From the NCBI RefSeq assembly GCF_024198235.1, contig NZ_JAKCFB010000003.1, positions 124,001-188,000 of the forward strand: a DNA stretch of 64,000 nucleotides, given 5' to 3'. Within the stretch, counting starts at the first letter, position 1. The number at the start of each line of letters is the position of its first letter. The stretch comes from Myxococcus dinghuensis. Lineage in GTDB: Bacteria > Myxococcota > Myxococcia > Myxococcales > Myxococcaceae. The notes beneath the pieces were generated by a model that worked only from the letters and a program-made list of their open reading frames with translations, did not search any database and was not told the origin of the DNA. Shown piece by piece: positions 1-10,157 of this stretch. The position numbers and the translations under genes are program-made.

Positions 1-788
1 GGGATGTCGCTCATGTGGATGCCCCCGCACACCACCACGCCGCCCTTGTCCACGGCGCGCAGCGCGGCGGGCACCAGCGCGCCCACGGGGGCGAAGAGGA
101 TGGCCGCGTCCAACGGCTCCGGTGGCACCTCGTCCGAGCCGCCCGCCCACGTCGCGCCCAGCTCCCTCGCGAAGCGCTGCCCCGCCGCGTCTGCGGACCG
201 CGTGAAGGCATACACGCGCCGCGCTTGATGACGAGCCACCTGGATGAGCACGTGCGCCGCGGCGCCAAAGCCATACAGCCCCAGCCGGGGCGCGTCGCCC
301 GCCATGCGCAGACACCGGAAGCCGATGAGCCCCGCGCACATCAGCGGCGCCGCGTGCACGTCCGGGTAGCCCTCCGGCAGCGGGAAGCAGAAGCGGTGGT
401 GCGCCAGCGTGTACTCCGCGTAGCCCCCATCCACCTGGTAGCCGGTGAAGCGGCCGAAGTCGCACAGGTTCTCGCGCCCGGAGACGCAGAAACGACAATA
501 GCCGCAGCTCCACCCGAGCCACGGCACCCCCACCCGCGTCCCCACCTCGATGCCGCGCGCCTCCGGCCCCGCCTCCGCCACCGTCGCCACGATTTCATGG
601 CCGGGGACCAGGGGCAGCTTGGGGCGCGTCAGCTCGCCGTCCACCACGTGCAGGTCCGTGCGACACACCGCGCACGCATGCACCCGCAGGAGCAGCTCCT
701 CCGGGCCGGGCCTCGGGATGGGCCACGACTCCTCCCGCAGCGGCTGGCCCGGCTCGCGCAGGACCATGGCCCGCATGCTGCCTTCCAT
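1..788 (-). CDS. Zinc-dependent alcohol dehydrogenase (MDR family), 3' end outside window
   Basis: Medium-chain zinc alcohol dehydrogenase, expected to oxidise alcohols or reduce aldehydes with NAD(P) in the cytoplasm. About 262 residues are visible. The start is the ATG preceded by a purine-rich GGAAAGGGGG. The catalytic-zinc Cys is in ACAVCRTD (residue 42) and the His in PGHE (64). The structural-zinc cysteines are in GWSCGYCRFC plus a fourth Cys near 109. A Rossmann segment follows with LGLYGFGAAAHVLIQVA. Family members are about 340 residues, so roughly the last 80 lie beyond the left edge. The substrate cannot be told from sequence. Confidence 0.9.
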   Translation of the reverse strand, partial: MEGSMRAMVLREPGQPLREESWPIPRPGPEELLLRVHACAVCRTDLHVVDGELTRPKLPLVPGHEIVATVAEAGPEARGIEVGTRVGVPWLGWSCGYCRFCVSGRENLCDFGRFTGYQVDGGYAEYTLAHHRFCFPLPEGYPDVHAAPLMCAGLIGFRCLRMAGDAPRLGLYGFGAAAHVLIQVARHQARRVYAFTRSADAAGQRFARELGATWAGGSDEVPPEPLDAAILFAPVGALVPAALRAVDKGGVVVCGGIHMSDI

Positions 789-868
789 GGGCCCGCCCCC
801 TTTCCCGCCCACGCCACCCGCGCGTGGGCGCTTCCTCACGACGAACATGGGGGGCGGCCCCGCCGTCG

Positions 869-2296
869 TCAAATCTGGATGCCCGCGAGCACGCCCGGCC
901 AGGTGCGGATGATGGTGCGGCCGGAGGTCTCCTTCCACTCGGGCCCGATGCCCAGCTCCTTCCACGGGTCGCTGCCGTCCCACGTGACGAGCGTGTTGGC
1001 GCTGACGCCGCCGAACACCGCCAGCCGCCGCGCCAACTGCCAGCCCGCCATCACCCGGAGCTGCCCCAGGATGTGCTTCGAGTCCTCGTCCTCGTAGTCG
1101 AACAACCGGCGCGACGACAGGCTGGAGCCCATCACGTCGATGTCGAAGAAGAAGCGCCCGGCGGGGATGTGGCCTCCCAGGCCCGCGCCCACCGTGTAGT
1201 GGCGCCGCTCACCGTCGACGGGCGGCATGAAGCCCAGGGTGAACATCGTGTACAGGTGCTCGCCGCCCAGCTTGACGCCCACGTTCGTCAGCGCCACGTC
1301 GCTGCTCCACAACTGCAGGTTCGCCTGCCCGTTGCCGATGAGGCTCAACAGGCCCACCGCCTCGCCGTCCGTCCGCCCGGACACGTTGACCAGCCCCACC
1401 TGCGCGCCCTCCACGCTGCCCGCCACGTTGACCAGCCCCACCTGCGCGCCCTTCACCGCGCCGCCCACGTTGATGATGGAGATCTGCCCGCCGGACAGCG
1501 CCCCCGCGTAGCTGACGCCGGACGACATCTGCACGCCCGTCATCCGCGGCGCCACGTTGAGGCCCGCCGCCATCTGCAGGCCGTTCATCGTCCCGCTCGC
1601 GACGTTCACGCCCACCGCGAGCTGCGCGCCCACCATGTCCCCGCCCGCGATGTTCGCGCCCACGCCCAGCTGCGCCCCGTCCACCGCCCCCGTCGCCACG
1701 TTGCCGCCCACCGACAACTGCGCCCCGTCCACCTTCCCGCGCACGATGTTGGCGCCCACGGAGCCCTGCAGGCCGCCGAAGTCCGCCCTCGCCACGTTGG
1801 CGCCCACCGCGAGGTGCGTGCCCGTGGAGGGTCCGCCCACCACGTTGAGGCCCACCGCCAGGAGCGCGCCGCTCGCCTCCGCGCGGACCCAGTTGCCCCC
1901 GAGCGCGATGCCCAGCGCGTTCACCCGCTTGGCGTGGGTGGCGAGCAGGCCCAGCGACACGTCGTTGACCACGTTGCCCGTCGCGAACCCGGACGTGCTC
2001 AGCCCGGGCAGCACGGTGAGGCTGAAGGGCACGTGCACCTCGGCCGCCTCCTCCCGCACCTGGGCCCCCACCTTCGGCGCGTCCGCGGCCACCGCGCCCG
2101 CCGCCGTGGCCTCGATGAGGGGCGGAGGCGCCATCGCCCGCTCCAGCCCCGGCCCCTCCACCGCCACCTCCGCGCCCGCGTCCGACGACGGCGGCGTCAC
2201 CGGTGCCTGCTCGGCCGCCTTCGCCTCCTCGGCGCCCGCCGAGAACGCCACCACCGCCGCCACGACCCCCGCACACACCGAGACCTTGCGCTTCAT
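869..2296 (-). CDS. Exported surface repeat protein of the LA_2272 type
   Basis: A 475-residue protein with a signal peptide (MKRKVSVCAGVVAAVVAFSAG, Ala-rich cleavage region near 27). The start is chosen at this signal peptide; the frame is open far upstream but that part has no signal-like sequence. The middle holds a run of glycine-rich short repeats of the form GAQLxVGxNVAxGxxxG, then GAQVGLVNVAGxxxG. The C-terminal 150 residues look like outer-membrane beta strands (VGAGLGGHIPAGRFFFDIDV). This pattern fits the LA_2272 family of surface repeat-containing proteins, whose role is unknown. I infer outer membrane or surface location. Confidence 0.7.
   Translation of the reverse strand: MKRKVSVCAGVVAAVVAFSAGAEEAKAAEQAPVTPPSSDAGAEVAVEGPGLERAMAPPPLIEATAAGAVAADAPKVGAQVREEAAEVHVPFSLTVLPGLSTSGFATGNVVNDVSLGLLATHAKRVNALGIALGGNWVRAEASGALLAVGLNVVGGPSTGTHLAVGANVARADFGGLQGSVGANIVRGKVDGAQLSVGGNVATGAVDGAQLGVGANIAGGDMVGAQLAVGVNVASGTMNGLQMAAGLNVAPRMTGVQMSSGVSYAGALSGGQISIINVGGAVKGAQVGLVNVAGSVEGAQVGLVNVSGRTDGEAVGLLSLIGNGQANLQLWSSDVALTNVGVKLGGEHLYTMFTLGFMPPVDGERRHYTVGAGLGGHIPAGRFFFDIDVMGSSLSSRRLFDYEDEDSKHILGQLRVMAGWQLARRLAVFGGVSANTLVTWDGSDPWKELGIGPEWKETSGRTIIRTWPGVLAGIQI
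1330..1860 (-). repeat. Coding repeats of 42 and 48 nt in the surface protein
   Basis: Two copies of a 29-base block, beginning near 1382 and 1424, repeat exactly with a 42-nt period. They encode a 14-residue unit, AQVGLVNVAGSVEG. Upstream units have a 16-residue period (AQLGVGANIAGGDMVG and variants) and are more diverged. The repeats stay in frame and encode the glycine-rich array of the surface protein. Confidence 0.75.
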
Positions 2297-2497
2297 CGCC
2301 GCACCATCCTGAGCTGTTTCCGAGAAGGCCCCCGGGCCCGCGTCGCGGGCCTCGTGAGGCACCAGGGGCTGCCGAATCCTGGAGGACGTCGCCGCCCCCG
2401 TCCGCGCAACAGAACACCGGCCCCTCCGGGAACTGTCACCGGCCCGTGATTCGCCCCGCGCAGGCGCCATGCCGCCTCCGCGCGCTACGATGCGGGC

Positions 2498-3445
2498 ATG
2501 TCCGGCTCCCCTCCTCCTCCGACGCGGCGGGACGTGCTCGCCGCGGGGCTCGGCGCCGCGCTGCTGCCCGGCGCGGCGAGGGCGCAGGCCGTGCGGACAC
2601 CTCCTCCCACGACGAAGGTCCCCATGCTCACCCGCCCCATCCCCAAGTCGGGCGAGGCCCTGCCCGTCATCGGCCTCGGCACCTGGCAGACCTTCGACGT
2701 GGGCGCGGACCCCGCCGAGCGCGCCCCCTTGAAGGAGGTGCTGCGCCGCTTCCTCGACTCCGGCGCGCGCCTCGTCGACTCGTCGCCCATGTACGGCCGC
2801 GCCGAGCGCGTGGTGGGCGACGTGCTCGCCTCGCTGGGCGACGCACCCCGCCCCTTCCTCGCCTCCAAGGTGTGGACGACGGGCCGCGACGCGGGCCGCG
2901 CGCAGTTGGAGGCCAGCGTGCGCGACATGGGCCACGGGCGCATGGACCTGCTCCAGGTCCACAACCTCGTCGACTGGCGCACCCACCTGCCCGTGCTGCG
3001 GGAATGGAAGGCCGCCGGGCGCGTGCGGTACGTGGGCATCACCCACTACGCGCGCGGCGCCTTCGACGAGCTGGAGCGCCTCATGCGCGACGAGCCGCTC
3101 GACTTCGTCCAGCTTCCCTACTCGCTCGCCCTGCGCGACGCGGAGAAGCGGCTGTTGCCCGCCGCCGCGGCCCACGGCGTGGCGGTGCTCGTCATGCAGC
3201 CCTTCGCCACCGGCGACCTCTTCCAGCGCGTGCGCGGCAAGCCCCTGCCGGAGTGGGCCGCGGACTTCGACTGCGGGAGCTGGGCGCAGTTCTTCCTCAA
3301 GTTCGTGCTCGGCCACCCCGCGGTGAACTGCCCGCTGCCCGCCACGAGCAAGCCCGAGCACGTCGCGGACAACCTGCGCGCGGGGCTCGGGCGGCTGCCG
3401 GACGAGAAGACGCGGGCGCGCATGGCCCGCGTCCTCGCCCCCTGA
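2498..3445 (+). CDS. Tat-exported aldo/keto reductase
   Basis: A 315-residue aldo/keto reductase preceded by a twin-arginine signal (TRRDVLAAGLGAALLPGAA, then RAQA), so it is probably exported folded with its NADPH cofactor. The TIM-barrel catalytic residues are all present: Asp and Tyr in DSSPMYGRAE, Lys in LASKVW and His in LLQVHN. The motif WKAAGRVRYVGITHY is typical of the family. It is divergent from the surface repeat protein across a 200-base gap and runs up against the end of the next gene on the other strand. The substrate is unknown. Confidence 0.9.
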   Translation: MSGSPPPPTRRDVLAAGLGAALLPGAARAQAVRTPPPTTKVPMLTRPIPKSGEALPVIGLGTWQTFDVGADPAERAPLKEVLRRFLDSGARLVDSSPMYGRAERVVGDVLASLGDAPRPFLASKVWTTGRDAGRAQLEASVRDMGHGRMDLLQVHNLVDWRTHLPVLREWKAAGRVRYVGITHYARGAFDELERLMRDEPLDFVQLPYSLALRDAEKRLLPAAAAHGVAVLVMQPFATGDLFQRVRGKPLPEWAADFDCGSWAQFFLKFVLGHPAVNCPLPATSKPEHVADNLRAGLGRLPDEKTRARMARVLAP

Positions 3446-3449
3446 CGGC

Positions 3450-3944
3450 CTACAGCTCCGGGTCCGGCGTGTACTGGAGCTCGGCGGTGGGCGACAGCAC
3501 CAGGCCCGTGCCCGGCTCGCCCGCGTCGTCGTCGCGCCCCACCTCCAGCACCTCCTCCTTCGCGTCCCACTGGCCCAGGTAGTACTCGCCCCCGGCGGCC
3601 ATGCACGCGCGCCCCTCCGACACCACCGTCTCCACGACCTCCTGCTGGTCGCTGAGGGCGCGCAGCAGCGTCCACTCCTTGCCGTCCTCCTGGAAGCCCG
3701 ACACCAGCTCCTTCAGCTCCGCGTCGCGCGGCACGCCGCCCTCCTGCGTCTGGCGCTCCCAGCGGCGCGGCTCCTTCGCGGGCTGGCGCTGCTTCCACGC
3801 CCGCGCCAGGTCCAGCAGCTTCTCCTCCGCCGCGTCCTGCTGACCGTGAAGCTCCTCGGGCAGCTCGATCTCCTCCAGCGCCAGCAGGGCCGTCTCGAGC
3901 TGCAACGCCTTGAGGCTCCACTCGTTCCACGCGGTCTTCAGCAT
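3450..3944 (-). CDS. Conserved hypothetical cytoplasmic protein
   Basis: A 164-residue acidic, charged protein, not recognised. It is predicted helical in the first 90 residues (WSLKALQLETALLALEEIEL) and more strand-like afterwards (ACMAAGGEYYLGQWDAKEEV). It has no signal peptide or membrane segment. I chose MLKTAWNEW as start; an in-frame extension of 11 basic residues upstream is possible. It converges with the aldo/keto reductase with only four bases between the stops. The codon use is typical of the rest of the window, which supports a real gene. Confidence 0.6.
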   Translation of the reverse strand: MLKTAWNEWSLKALQLETALLALEEIELPEELHGQQDAAEEKLLDLARAWKQRQPAKEPRRWERQTQEGGVPRDAELKELVSGFQEDGKEWTLLRALSDQQEVVETVVSEGRACMAAGGEYYLGQWDAKEEVLEVGRDDDAGEPGTGLVLSPTAELQYTPDPEL

Positions 3945-4138
3945 CCGTCGTACTCGCTTTCGAACCCGGGGGCCCACGCTTCATCGCGCGCGAGCGCCCC
4001 GGCGCCACCGCTCACACCATGAAGAAGCGGGCCCCCGCCACCTACCACACCGCCCGCCCGCCCAGGCGCCATCCAGCCACCCCGCGCCTGCTCGCGCGTC
4101 CCCGGGCGCCCTACCTTCTGGTCACCAGGAGGTCTCAC

Positions 4139-4666
4139 ATGGCCAGCAAGCGGCAGCACCCCGGCACCCAGGACGCCGTCGAGCACCTCGAGGACCTCGT
4201 CCACGGCATCCGCGTCGCGATGATGACCACGGTCCAGGCGGACGGAAGCCTGCACAGCCGGCCCATGTGGACCCAGGAGCGCGACTTCGACGGCGAGCTC
4301 TGGTTCTTCACCCACGAGGACTCCCACAAGGTCGAGGCCGTGGAGCACGACCACCGGGTGAACCTGGCGTTCTCCGACCCCGCACGCGAGCGCTACGTCT
4401 CCATCAGCGGTCGCGCCCGCATGGTGCGCGACGCCCGCCGCATCCGCGAGCTGTGGCACCCCGCGCTCGAGGCCTGGTTCCCCCAGGGCCTGGGTGATCC
4501 GCGGCTGAGCCTGCTGTGCGTGCGCGTGGAGAAGGCCGAGTACTGGGACGTCCCCCGCAGCCGCATGGTCCAGGCCGCCGGCATGCTCAAGGCCGTCCTC
4601 TCCGGGAAGACCTACACCCCGGGCGACCACCAGACCCTCGAGCTGGACGGCGGCTCGTCTATATAA
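4139..4666 (+). CDS. Pyridoxamine 5'-phosphate oxidase-fold protein (general stress protein 26-like)
   Basis: A 175-residue split-barrel flavin-binding protein of the general stress FMN-binding group. Visible motifs are MMTTVQADGSLHSRPMW, GELWFFTHEDSHKVEAV and VNLAFSDPARERYVSISGRA, which form the PNPOx-like barrel. The start is fixed by a strong CCAGGAGG seven bases ahead of ATG; the longer open frame upstream is poor coding sequence. The gene stands alone, followed at once by a hairpin. The likely role is FMN- or F420-type redox chemistry or stress protection; the actual ligand is not visible. Confidence 0.88.
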   Translation: MASKRQHPGTQDAVEHLEDLVHGIRVAMMTTVQADGSLHSRPMWTQERDFDGELWFFTHEDSHKVEAVEHDHRVNLAFSDPARERYVSISGRARMVRDARRIRELWHPALEAWFPQGLGDPRLSLLCVRVEKAEYWDVPRSRMVQAAGMLKAVLSGKTYTPGDHQTLELDGGSSI

Positions 4667-4685
4667 GGAGGCACGCCTGCCTCCT
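4666..4685 (+). terminator. Hairpin directly after PNPOx gene
   Basis: An 8-bp perfect stem AGGAGGCA / TGCCTCCT with a four-base loop begins at the last base of the stop codon. There is no U-tract, as is common in high-GC bacteria. Confidence 0.5.
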
Positions 4686-4960
4686 CGACTTCGGGTTGCG
4701 CCCGGGCGGGCTCGGCGCCATGACTGGCCCGCAACCCGTGCCACTTCCGCACCCCAGCCACCAGACGCCCCCAGGCTCGTTGCTCCCGGGTCACACCCAC
4801 CCCACCCCACCCTTCCCGACGAAGGGAGGTCAGGTAGGTGTTACTTTTCTCACGACGTGGTGTTTCTCTGACAGGCGCGTTCGTGCCGCCTTGTACCTGC
4901 GACTGCGCTGATCCATCAGTGCAGCCGCTGGCGTGCTAACGAGCGGCGCCCCACATGACG
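4686..4960. other. Intergenic region upstream of the inositol operon
   Basis: No coding sequence with proper codon bias is seen here. It contains a local stretch of lower GC (near 4835-4875, TTACTTTTCTCACG) and is probably 5' regulatory DNA for the inositol-lipid operon. Confidence 0.4.
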
Positions 4961-4989
4961 TTGAAGTCACGAACGCTTTAGCGTATCAA
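4961..4989 (+). promoter_or_regulatory. Sigma-70-like promoter with a 12-bp palindrome in the spacer
   Basis: TTGAAG is followed 17 bases later by TATCAA, a fair match to -35/-10 boxes. The perfect palindrome ACGCTTTAGCGT fills 4973-4984 of the spacer, where a bound repressor would block RNA polymerase. It lies about 120 bases ahead of the inositol-3-phosphate synthase start. This is inference from sequence only. Confidence 0.4.
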
Positions 4990-5106
4990 CCATCCGCATT
5001 CGAGATTTTCCGCATTCCCCCCACGGGATTTGACGACGGTGCGCAGCGGCGAATCCGAAGCGGACTCAAATTCGGGCGGCCAGGCCGCCTATCGAAGGAA
5101 TCCACG

Positions 5107-6418
<1,312 letters not shown>

Positions 6419-6441
<23 letters not shown>

Positions 6442-7345
6442 GACCGACGCATTCACGTGGCTCGTCACCTTCCTGGGGGCGGGCCACTTGATGCTCGTGC
6501 TGTCCACCGGTCGGCTCCGGTGGGAACACGTCGCCGCGGACGCGCTGCTGGTCGGGGTCGCCTGGTCGGGCCCCCGGACGCGGCGCTTCCTCATCGGCGG
6601 GTTCCCGCTGTGGCTGACCGGGATGTTGCTGGACAGCCAGGGGCTCTGGCTCTTCCTGCGGGGCACCATCCACACCGGTGACCTGTGGGCGCTGGAGCGC
6701 CGGCTGTTCCCCGCACCCGGCGGTGTCAACTGGCCCGAGTGGTGGAGCACCCGCTCGACCACCTTCCTGGACCTGCTGTGCGGCTTCGCCTACGCGGCCT
6801 ACCTTTACGAAGTCTTCCTCGTGGCCATCTTCTTCTTCGTGAAGAAGGACGCTCGCTTCGAGAAGCTGTGCTGGGCGTTCCTGACGGTGAACGCCATCGG
6901 CGTCGTCATCTACCTGCTCTACCCGGCCGCGCCGCCCTGGTACATCCTCCAGTACGGCACCGGCCCGGCGAACCTCGCCGCGCTGCCCAGCCCCGCGGGC
7001 ACGGCCCGCTTCGACGCCCTGCTCGGCATCCACTATTTCGCGGGCTTCTACGCGCGCAACCCCAACGTCTTCGGGGCCATGCCGTCGCTGCACGCCGCCT
7101 ACCCCTTCATGGTGATGCTCTTCGTGTGGCAGCGAGGAGTGAAGTGGCGGCTGGCCACAGGGTCTTTCGCCCTGCTCGTCGCATTCTCCGCCGTATACCT
7201 GACGCACCACTACGTCCTGGACGTGCTCGCGGGCCTCACCGCCGCGCTCGCCGCCTTCCTGGTGGTGGAGCTCGCCTTCGCACGCAGGCCGGCACCGGTG
7301 TCCTTGCCGGTGCACATGACTCCTGGAGGAGACACCCGTGCTTGA
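6419..7345 (+). CDS. PAP2/Aur1-like membrane phosphatase or inositol-phosphotransferase
   Basis: A 308-residue polytopic inner-membrane protein with about six to eight hydrophobic segments. The PAP2 C2 motif AMPSLHAAYPFM is near 220 and the C3 motif LTHHYVLDVLAG near 260. These supply the two histidines and the aspartate of the PAP2/Aur1 active site. The classical C1 KxxxxxxRP is not obvious, which is common in the Aur1-like subgroup that moves phosphoinositol onto ceramide or acts on lipid phosphates. It overlaps both neighbours (23 and 8 bases), so it is translationally coupled to ino1 and the phosphatidyltransferase. The exact reaction is inferred from context. Confidence 0.85.
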
Positions 7346-8582
7346 GAACCTGGTGGCATGGCTGACCGGAAACCTGTCTCCCTCGGCGCGCATCTGGACC
7401 GCGCTGGCGCCCGCCATCCTCGCCTGTGTGTACTTCCTGGGAGGCCTGCTCATCTTCTGTATCCGCTGCGCCTTCAAGGGCGTGCCTCGCGACGAGGAGA
7501 CGCTCAAGCGCGGCAGCACGGTGCTGGTGGGCTTCTTCCTGCGGCACTACTTCTTCTGGGTCATCCAGCCCTTGTGGCAGCTCATCCTGCGCTCGGGGCT
7601 GCCGGCCAACGCGCTGTCCATGCTGTCGGGCCTGCTGGGCATCTCCTCCGGCGTCGCGGTGGCCGCGGGCCGCTTCGCGCTGGGCGGCTGGCTGTTCCTG
7701 GCCGCGGGCATCCTGGACGTGATGGACGGGCGCATCGCCCGCACGCGCAAGGAGGCCAACCCCGCGGGCGCCGCGCTGGACTCCGTGCTGGACCGCTACG
7801 TCGACTCCGCGATGCTGATGGGCCTGGCCTGGTACTACCGGGACACCTGGGTGCTCCTGCCCGCACTGGGCGCGCTGCTCGGCTCGTCGCTGGTGCCGTA
7901 CGTGCGCGCCAAGGGTGAGGGCCTGGGCGTCAGCGTCCGCGACGGCGCCATGCAGCGGCTGGAGCGGGTGCTCTTCCTGGGCGTGGGCACCGCGCTGTCG
8001 CCCATCCTCGAGGCCGTCTTCTGGCCCGAGGAGAAGCACCCCATGCACTGGATGGCGGTGGTGGGCCTGGTCTTCGTGGCCATCATGAGCAACTTCACCG
8101 CCATCTCCCGCTTCCGCAACCTGGTCCGCGCGCTCGCGCCCAAGCGCCAGGAGGCCCGCTCCGGCAAGGCCATCCTCGGCCTCAACGCGGCGGCGGGCGC
8201 CATCGCCACGGCGGTGGACTTCGCGGTGGTGCTGGCCCTGGTGGAGTGGATGGAGGTCCTGCCCGCCTGGGCCACGGTGCTCGGCGCGCTGGTGGGCGCG
8301 GTGGTGAACTACTCCATCAACCGCGTGTTCACCTTCCGCAGCACCGCGGCGGTGGGCCGGCAGATGATGCGCTACTCCGTGGTGAGCGGCACCAGCGCGC
8401 TGCTCAACGCGGGCGGCGTGGCGCTGCTCACCCTGCACCCGCAGCTGGCCTACACACTCGGCTGGTGGATGGTGCGCGGCGTGGTGTACTTCGCCTGGAA
8501 CCTGCCGCTCCAGCGCGACTACGTGTTCAACGACGCGGCCTCGGCGGAAGCGCTCCTGGAGCAGCGCCCCCATGCGGCGTGA
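7338..8582 (+). CDS. CDP-alcohol phosphatidyltransferase fused to a GtrA-like domain
   Basis: A 414-residue membrane protein with a GTG start after GGAGGAGACACCC. The N-terminal two thirds carry the complete CDP-alcohol transferase signature DGx2ARx8Gx3Dx3D, seen as DGRIARTRKEANPAG then AALDSVLD (about 130-152), which binds divalent metals and the CDP-lipid. The C-terminal 130 residues, from NAAAGAIATAVDFAVV to FAWNLPLQRDYVF, match the four-helix GtrA family found with polyprenyl-sugar translocation. Downstream of ino1 it is probably a phosphatidylinositol (phosphate) synthase. The GtrA fusion may move a lipid or glycolipid product, but that part is inference. Confidence 0.88.
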   Translation: MLENLVAWLTGNLSPSARIWTALAPAILACVYFLGGLLIFCIRCAFKGVPRDEETLKRGSTVLVGFFLRHYFFWVIQPLWQLILRSGLPANALSMLSGLLGISSGVAVAAGRFALGGWLFLAAGILDVMDGRIARTRKEANPAGAALDSVLDRYVDSAMLMGLAWYYRDTWVLLPALGALLGSSLVPYVRAKGEGLGVSVRDGAMQRLERVLFLGVGTALSPILEAVFWPEEKHPMHWMAVVGLVFVAIMSNFTAISRFRNLVRALAPKRQEARSGKAILGLNAAAGAIATAVDFAVVLALVEWMEVLPAWATVLGALVGAVVNYSINRVFTFRSTAAVGRQMMRYSVVSGTSALLNAGGVALLTLHPQLAYTLGWWMVRGVVYFAWNLPLQRDYVFNDAASAEALLEQRPHAA

Positions 8583-9558
8583 GGCGCGCCTCCGGGTCCT
8601 GGGGCTCCTGCTGACGCTCGCGCTGCCCCTCGCGGCGGCGGGAGCGACGCTGGAGCCGCAGTTCTCCCCCAACGACAACTACGGGGAGAGCTTCACGTTC
8701 ATCGGGGACCTGGAGGACGGCACCTTCGTCCTGGTGCAGCTGTCCGTCACGAACATCGGCCCGGGCTCGCGCACGGGCATCTGCCGCGCCACGGTGCTGC
8801 GCCCCGGTGAGCGCGCGTGGACGCCGCAGAAGAAGGTGGGCGCGAAGGAGTGGGGCTACGACGCGGCCACCAGCACGCTGCGCGTCGGCGCGTGCACGGC
8901 GCGCTCGGCGGACGGCACCACGCGCGTGGAGGCCCCGCTGGACAACGGCCGGGTGGTGCTGGAGTACGCCGCGCAGGTGGCGCCCCACTCCCCGGAGGGC
9001 TCCGACGTGGAGGTGGGCAGCGCGCGCTACCGCCACGAGGTGACGCTGGCCTTCAGTCCGCTGAAGGCGACGGTGCAGGTGCCCAAGGCCGCGGAGGTGG
9101 CGCGGACCGGCGGCGGCTACGCGGACCACACGCGCTCCACCATCCCCCCGGCGAAGCTGGCGCGGCGATGGGTGCGCTTCCGCGCGCTGCGCGGCGGCGA
9201 GCGGCTGGTGCTGCTGGCGCGCGAGGGCCAGGACGGCGAGTTCGGCCCGGTGTACGCGTGGACGGAGGGGCGCGAGCCCAGCCGGATGGAGTCCTTCACG
9301 CTCAGCCGCGAGGGCGCCAAGGAGCGCAGCGTCTGGAAGGTGGACATGTTCGGCGGCGACGGGGCGAAGGCCATGGTGCTGCGCTCCACGTCGCTGCTCC
9401 AGCGCAGCGCGCCCGTGGAGGACCTGGGCATGCTCGGCGGGCTGGTGAGGCCGGTGGTGGGCTCGCCGGTGACGTACCTGCACCGCGCGGTGCTGGAGCG
9501 CGCGGGGCAGACGCCGGTGGCGGGGTTGATGGAAGTGACGCTCGAGGGAGACCAGTGA
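8572..9558 (+). CDS. Exported protein of the inositol-lipid operon, possibly lipocalin-like
   Basis: A 328-residue protein with a clear signal peptide (LRVLGLLLTLALPLAAAGA). No family is recognised with certainty. It is strand-rich, with a conserved-looking GGYADHTRSTIPPAKLARRW near 182 and WKVDMFGGDGAK near 258. The DHTRST box and all-beta character recall the Svf1/CrtC/AttH two-lipocalin proteins that shield lipids, but I could not align it. It overlaps the transferase by 11 bases and is coupled to the next gene by a GTGA overlap, so it is firmly part of the operon. A periplasmic lipid-handling role is plausible. Confidence 0.65.
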   Translation: MRREARLRVLGLLLTLALPLAAAGATLEPQFSPNDNYGESFTFIGDLEDGTFVLVQLSVTNIGPGSRTGICRATVLRPGERAWTPQKKVGAKEWGYDAATSTLRVGACTARSADGTTRVEAPLDNGRVVLEYAAQVAPHSPEGSDVEVGSARYRHEVTLAFSPLKATVQVPKAAEVARTGGGYADHTRSTIPPAKLARRWVRFRALRGGERLVLLAREGQDGEFGPVYAWTEGREPSRMESFTLSREGAKERSVWKVDMFGGDGAKAMVLRSTSLLQRSAPVEDLGMLGGLVRPVVGSPVTYLHRAVLERAGQTPVAGLMEVTLEGDQ

Positions 9559-10133
9559 GCTTCACGCTGCTGCGCGAGGTCCACCATGTCCCGGGCGCGA
9601 AGGGCTGGGTGCGCAAGCAGGTGCTGCGCTCGGTGGCCCGGTGCGTGGAGTGGACCACGAAGCTGCCGGGCCGCGGGCTCAACGTCTCCCGCGTGAATGA
9701 CTGGCTGCACGTGGGCGGCGCCGTGTCGCCGTCGCGCTACGCGGAGCTGAAGGCGCGGGGCATCACCGCGGTCATCGACCTGCGCGCCGAGCGCGTGGAC
9801 GACGCGAGGGCCCTGGCCGCGCTCGGCATCGAGCTGTTCGAGCTGCCGGTGACGGACCGGTATCCGCCGTCCGTGGCGCAGTTGATGAAGGGCGTGGAGT
9901 GGGCCCTGCCCCGGCTGGAGCGCGGGGGCGTGCTCTACGCGCACTGCGAGCACGGCGTGGGGCGTGGCCCGCTGATGGGGCTGGCGGTGATGGTGGCGCG
10001 AGGCTGGGAGGCCCCCACCGCGTACCGCGAGCTGCGCCACGCCCGGTGGCAGTGCACGCTCAACGACCGGCAGTTGCGCGGGCTCGCGGACTTCGTGGAG
10101 GCCTGGGCCGCGAAGACGACGCGCGCGGCGTAG
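9555..10133 (+). CDS. Dual-specificity phosphatase, candidate phosphatidylinositol-phosphate phosphatase
   Basis: A 192-residue cytoplasmic Cys-based phosphatase. The start GTG lies in the stop of the preceding gene (GTGA) after GAGGGAGACCA. The P-loop YAHCEHGVGRGP (about 128-139) has the HCxxGxxR catalytic Cys and Arg. The general-acid Asp is probably in LPVTDRYPP. The N-terminal NVSRVNDWLHVGGAV matches the start of DSP/PTPMT1-like enzymes. PTPMT1 itself dephosphorylates the lipid phosphatidylglycerophosphate. As the last gene in an inositol-lipid operon, this enzyme is a good candidate to convert phosphatidylinositol phosphate to phosphatidylinositol; that assignment is inferred. Confidence 0.85.
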   Translation: MSFTLLREVHHVPGAKGWVRKQVLRSVARCVEWTTKLPGRGLNVSRVNDWLHVGGAVSPSRYAELKARGITAVIDLRAERVDDARALAALGIELFELPVTDRYPPSVAQLMKGVEWALPRLERGGVLYAHCEHGVGRGPLMGLAVMVARGWEAPTAYRELRHARWQCTLNDRQLRGLADFVEAWAAKTTRAA

Positions 10134-10157
10134 CCACGGCGGCCGTCCCCTCCCGAC

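Noticed and set aside
869..3361. An 830-codon reading of the surface protein frame
   Set aside because: The part above 2296 is antisense to the aldo/keto reductase gene and lacks signal or domain features.
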